The position numbers and the translations under genes are program-made. Of a stretch of DNA of 6,670 nucleotides, positions 5,275 to 6,670 are shown one piece after another. Source of the DNA: an uncultured Sporolactobacillus sp. (GTDB lineage: Bacteria; Bacillota; Bacilli; Bacillales; Sporolactobacillaceae); assembly GCA_900543345.1 (NCBI GenBank), contig UQRJ01000172.1:1-6670 (forward strand). Direction: 5' to 3'. Positions within the stretch are counted from its first letter, which is position 1; every line of letters starts with the position of its first letter. The notes under the pieces are model-generated. The model was not told the origin of the DNA, did no database searches, and saw only the letters and a list, made by a program, of their open reading frames with translations.

Positions 5275-6396
5275 GTGAAAGTTACAGCAGCAGTTGTTGC
5301 CGAAAAAAATGCGCCATTTTTCATCAAAGACGATGTCGAGCTGGCACCGTTGCAGTCGGACGATCTGCAGATCCATATCGTCGCCACCGGCATCTGTCAC
5401 TCTGACGAAGCTATCCGTAAAGGAGATGCGGTGATTGGCTATCCGATCGTTCTCGGCCATGAAGGCTCCGGCATTGTCGAGAAGGTCGGTCCGGAAGTGA
5501 AGAACTTCCAGCCGGGCGACCATGTCGTCCTCTCTTTCTATGGATGCGGCAGCTGTATCAACTGCCTGCAAGGCAAACCAACACAGTGTCTGAACTACGT
5601 TGCCAATAATCTGTCGGGCGTTCGCCCGGACGGCAGTGCCCACTTTACGGAAAAAGGAGAACCGCTGAAGGATATGTTCGATCAATCTTCCTTTGCGACC
5701 ACAACGGTCGTTCGCGAGCGTAACGCCGTTAAGGTACCTAAGAATCTGGATCTACGCAAGCTCGGTCCGCTCGGCTGCGGCTATGTCACCGGCAGCGGTA
5801 CTGTTTTTAACGTCCTTAAACCGCAACCGGGACAAACAATCGCTGTCTTTGGTACCGGTGCCGTTGGTCTAGCGGCAATGATGGCCGGCCGGATTTCCGG
5901 TTGTACAAGAGTCATCGCCATTGACATCGTTGATTCACGGCTGAAATTAGCCCAGGAATTGGGAGCGACCGATACGATCAATAGTAAAACAGAAAACCCG
6001 GTCGAAGAAATCAAATCATTAACAGACGGTCACGGTGTCAATTTTGCCGTCGACACGACCGGCCTAACCCAAGTCATGCAGTCCTCGATTCAAGCACTGG
6101 CTCAGGGCGGGACCTCCGCAACGATTGCCGTCACACCGCACCACATTGATGTTGATACGTGGAACGACTTGTGTACTCATGATCGAAAAATTGTCGGCGT
6201 CAACATGGGGGATTTGATTCCGCAGGTTGACGTTCCCCGTCTGATCCGCTTCTATCAGCTCGGTTTGTTCGACTTTGACAAAACGGAAAAATTTTATCCG
6301 TTTGCACAAATTAACGAAGCCAATGCCGATTCGATCAGCGGCAAAACAATTAAACCCATTCTGATCATTGACCCGAATTATAAACCCGGTGACTGA
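5275..6396 (+). CDS. Zinc-dependent NAD-type alcohol dehydrogenase (MDR family)
   Basis: A 373-aa cytosolic medium-chain dehydrogenase/reductase that interconverts an alcohol and an aldehyde. Likely catalytic zinc ligands are C41 (CHSDE), H62 with E63 (GHEG) and C168 (LGCGYVTG). Four structural-zinc cysteines are at 91, 94, 97 and 105. The Rossmann motif GTGAVG (193-198) and Asp217 at the end of the second strand point to NAD rather than NADP. The GCG-x-TG block resembles aryl/benzyl-alcohol dehydrogenases and class III enzymes, so the substrate may be aromatic or aliphatic; it cannot be fixed from sequence. Start: AAGGAG (5260-5265) abuts an in-frame ATG at 5266 and so cannot serve it, but sits 9 nt before the GTG at 5275, which is chosen. 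Single-gene unit with a cre-like site upstream and a terminator at 6463-6494. Intact and of normal length. Confidence 0.93.
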   Translation: MKVTAAVVAEKNAPFFIKDDVELAPLQSDDLQIHIVATGICHSDEAIRKGDAVIGYPIVLGHEGSGIVEKVGPEVKNFQPGDHVVLSFYGCGSCINCLQGKPTQCLNYVANNLSGVRPDGSAHFTEKGEPLKDMFDQSSFATTTVVRERNAVKVPKNLDLRKLGPLGCGYVTGSGTVFNVLKPQPGQTIAVFGTGAVGLAAMMAGRISGCTRVIAIDIVDSRLKLAQELGATDTINSKTENPVEEIKSLTDGHGVNFAVDTTGLTQVMQSSIQALAQGGTSATIAVTPHHIDVDTWNDLCTHDRKIVGVNMGDLIPQVDVPRLIRFYQLGLFDFDKTEKFYPFAQINEANADSISGKTIKPILIIDPNYKPGD

Positions 6397-6444
6397 GAAT
6401 ATACTATTTCTATACCGGTTACCCTGAAAACAATGGTTACTAAC

Positions 6445-6462
6445 TTGTGAAAGAATTCACCT
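6445..6462. promoter_or_regulatory. Rex-like dyad downstream of the dehydrogenase
   Basis: The site matches the Rex consensus TTGTGAAWWWWTTCACAA at 15 of 18 positions, with perfect GTGAA/TTCAC arms (6447-6451 and 6456-6460). Rex is an NADH-sensing repressor that often controls fermentative dehydrogenases, but this copy lies after the gene and directly before a terminator. It may be incidental. Confidence 0.25.
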
Positions 6463-6494
6463 AAGAGTTCGTTTCATGAAACGAACTCTTTTTT
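6463..6494 (+). terminator. Alcohol dehydrogenase intrinsic terminator
   Basis: Bases 6463-6490 form a perfect 28-nt palindrome (arms AAGAGTTCGTTT and AAACGAACTCTT around CATG), and six T residues run from 6489 to 6494. It starts 66 bp after the stop codon and would be efficient. Confidence 0.9.
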
Positions 6495-6498
6495 ATAA

Positions 6499-6628
6499 AC
6501 TTTTTTACATCGAATCAGCAGCAAACGGGAATTAAAAAACTCTGAACAGACAGCTTTCTGGTCTTATGTGCCGGAAGTACTCCCACTCAAAGCACGGGCG
6601 CTGGGAATGGGCATGATCACCTTCACTC
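6499..6628 (+). pseudogene. Possible fragment of an MFS-like transporter
   Basis: A frame open from 6499 (after a TAA at 6496-6498) to the genomic end contains WSYVPEVLPLKARALGMGMITF (about 6559-6624). The pattern aromatic-x2-PE-x-[LF]-P-x3-R-A-x-GMG is typical of a late transmembrane segment of major facilitator transporters. There is no ATG, GTG or TTG start with a ribosome binding site between the terminator and this motif, so it would be an internal piece without its N-terminal two-thirds. It may be a gene remnant, or sequence joined by a chimeric read at the contig tip, which is plausible because adapter follows directly. The resemblance is short and could be chance. Confidence 0.25.
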
Positions 6629-6670
6629 CTGTCTCTTATACACATCTGACGCTGCCGACGAATAGCCTTG
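6629..6670. other. Nextera sequencing adapter and index (artefact, not genomic)
   Basis: Bases 6629-6647 are exactly the Tn5 mosaic end as used in Nextera kits (CTGTCTCTTATACACATCT). Bases 6648-6661 continue with the read-1 adapter (GACGCTGCCGACGA). The next 8 bases (ATAGCCTT, 6662-6669) sit where the i5 index belongs, and their reverse complement AAGGCTAT is, as I recall, index S520. The final G fits the first base of the following P5 sequence. This is library adapter left untrimmed in an assembly. Confidence 0.97.

Noticed and set aside
6629..6647. Tn5 mosaic end as evidence of a mobile element
   Set aside because: It is followed immediately by library adapter and an index sequence, so it comes from library preparation.

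Overview
The window looks like chromosomal DNA from a low-to-mid G+C Bacillota, most likely class Bacilli. The four confident genes have Bacillus-type features: GlpP and GlpD resemble the Bacillus subtilis proteins closely, Shine-Dalgarno sites are strong and purine-rich, sigma-A-like promoters are present, and most genes end in Rho-independent hairpins. By eye G+C is near 45-50%, which would fit a Sporolactobacillaceae- or Bacillaceae-like genome; that placement is inference.

Layout: 1-461 is a terminator followed by about 425 bp without a convincing gene. It holds an 18-bp dyad, a -10-like element and some weak minus-strand reading frames, one resembling a ClpX-type zinc finger. 462-1022 is glpP, the glycerol-3-phosphate-responsive antiterminator. 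1023-1593 is a long glpD leader with two promoter candidates, several inverted repeats, a doubtful small ORF and a strong intrinsic terminator just before the gene. 1594-3291 is glpD. 3292-3666 has the glpD terminator, then a gltP leader that can fold into a second terminator. 3667-4926 is gltP, a proton-coupled-type glutamate/aspartate symporter. 4927-5274 has the gltP terminator and an A/T-rich region with a cre-like site. 5275-6396 is a zinc-dependent alcohol dehydrogenase. 6397-6628 has a Rex-like dyad, a terminator and a possible transporter fragment.

The last 42 bases (6629-6670) are not genomic. They match the Illumina Nextera transposase adapter followed by an i5 index, so the window ends at a short-read contig end with untrimmed adapter. 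Genomic sequence stops at about 6628.

Functionally, glpP and glpD form a regulatory pair: GlpP, when bound to glycerol-3-phosphate, is expected to let transcription pass the terminator in the glpD leader, so GlpD is made when its substrate is present. glpF and glpK, the other usual GlpP targets, are not in this window. gltP and the dehydrogenase look like separate single-gene units, each followed by its own terminator. I did not find a clearly new multi-gene system. The observations most worth following are the terminator-containing gltP leader, the long and complex glpD leader, and the artefactual contig end.
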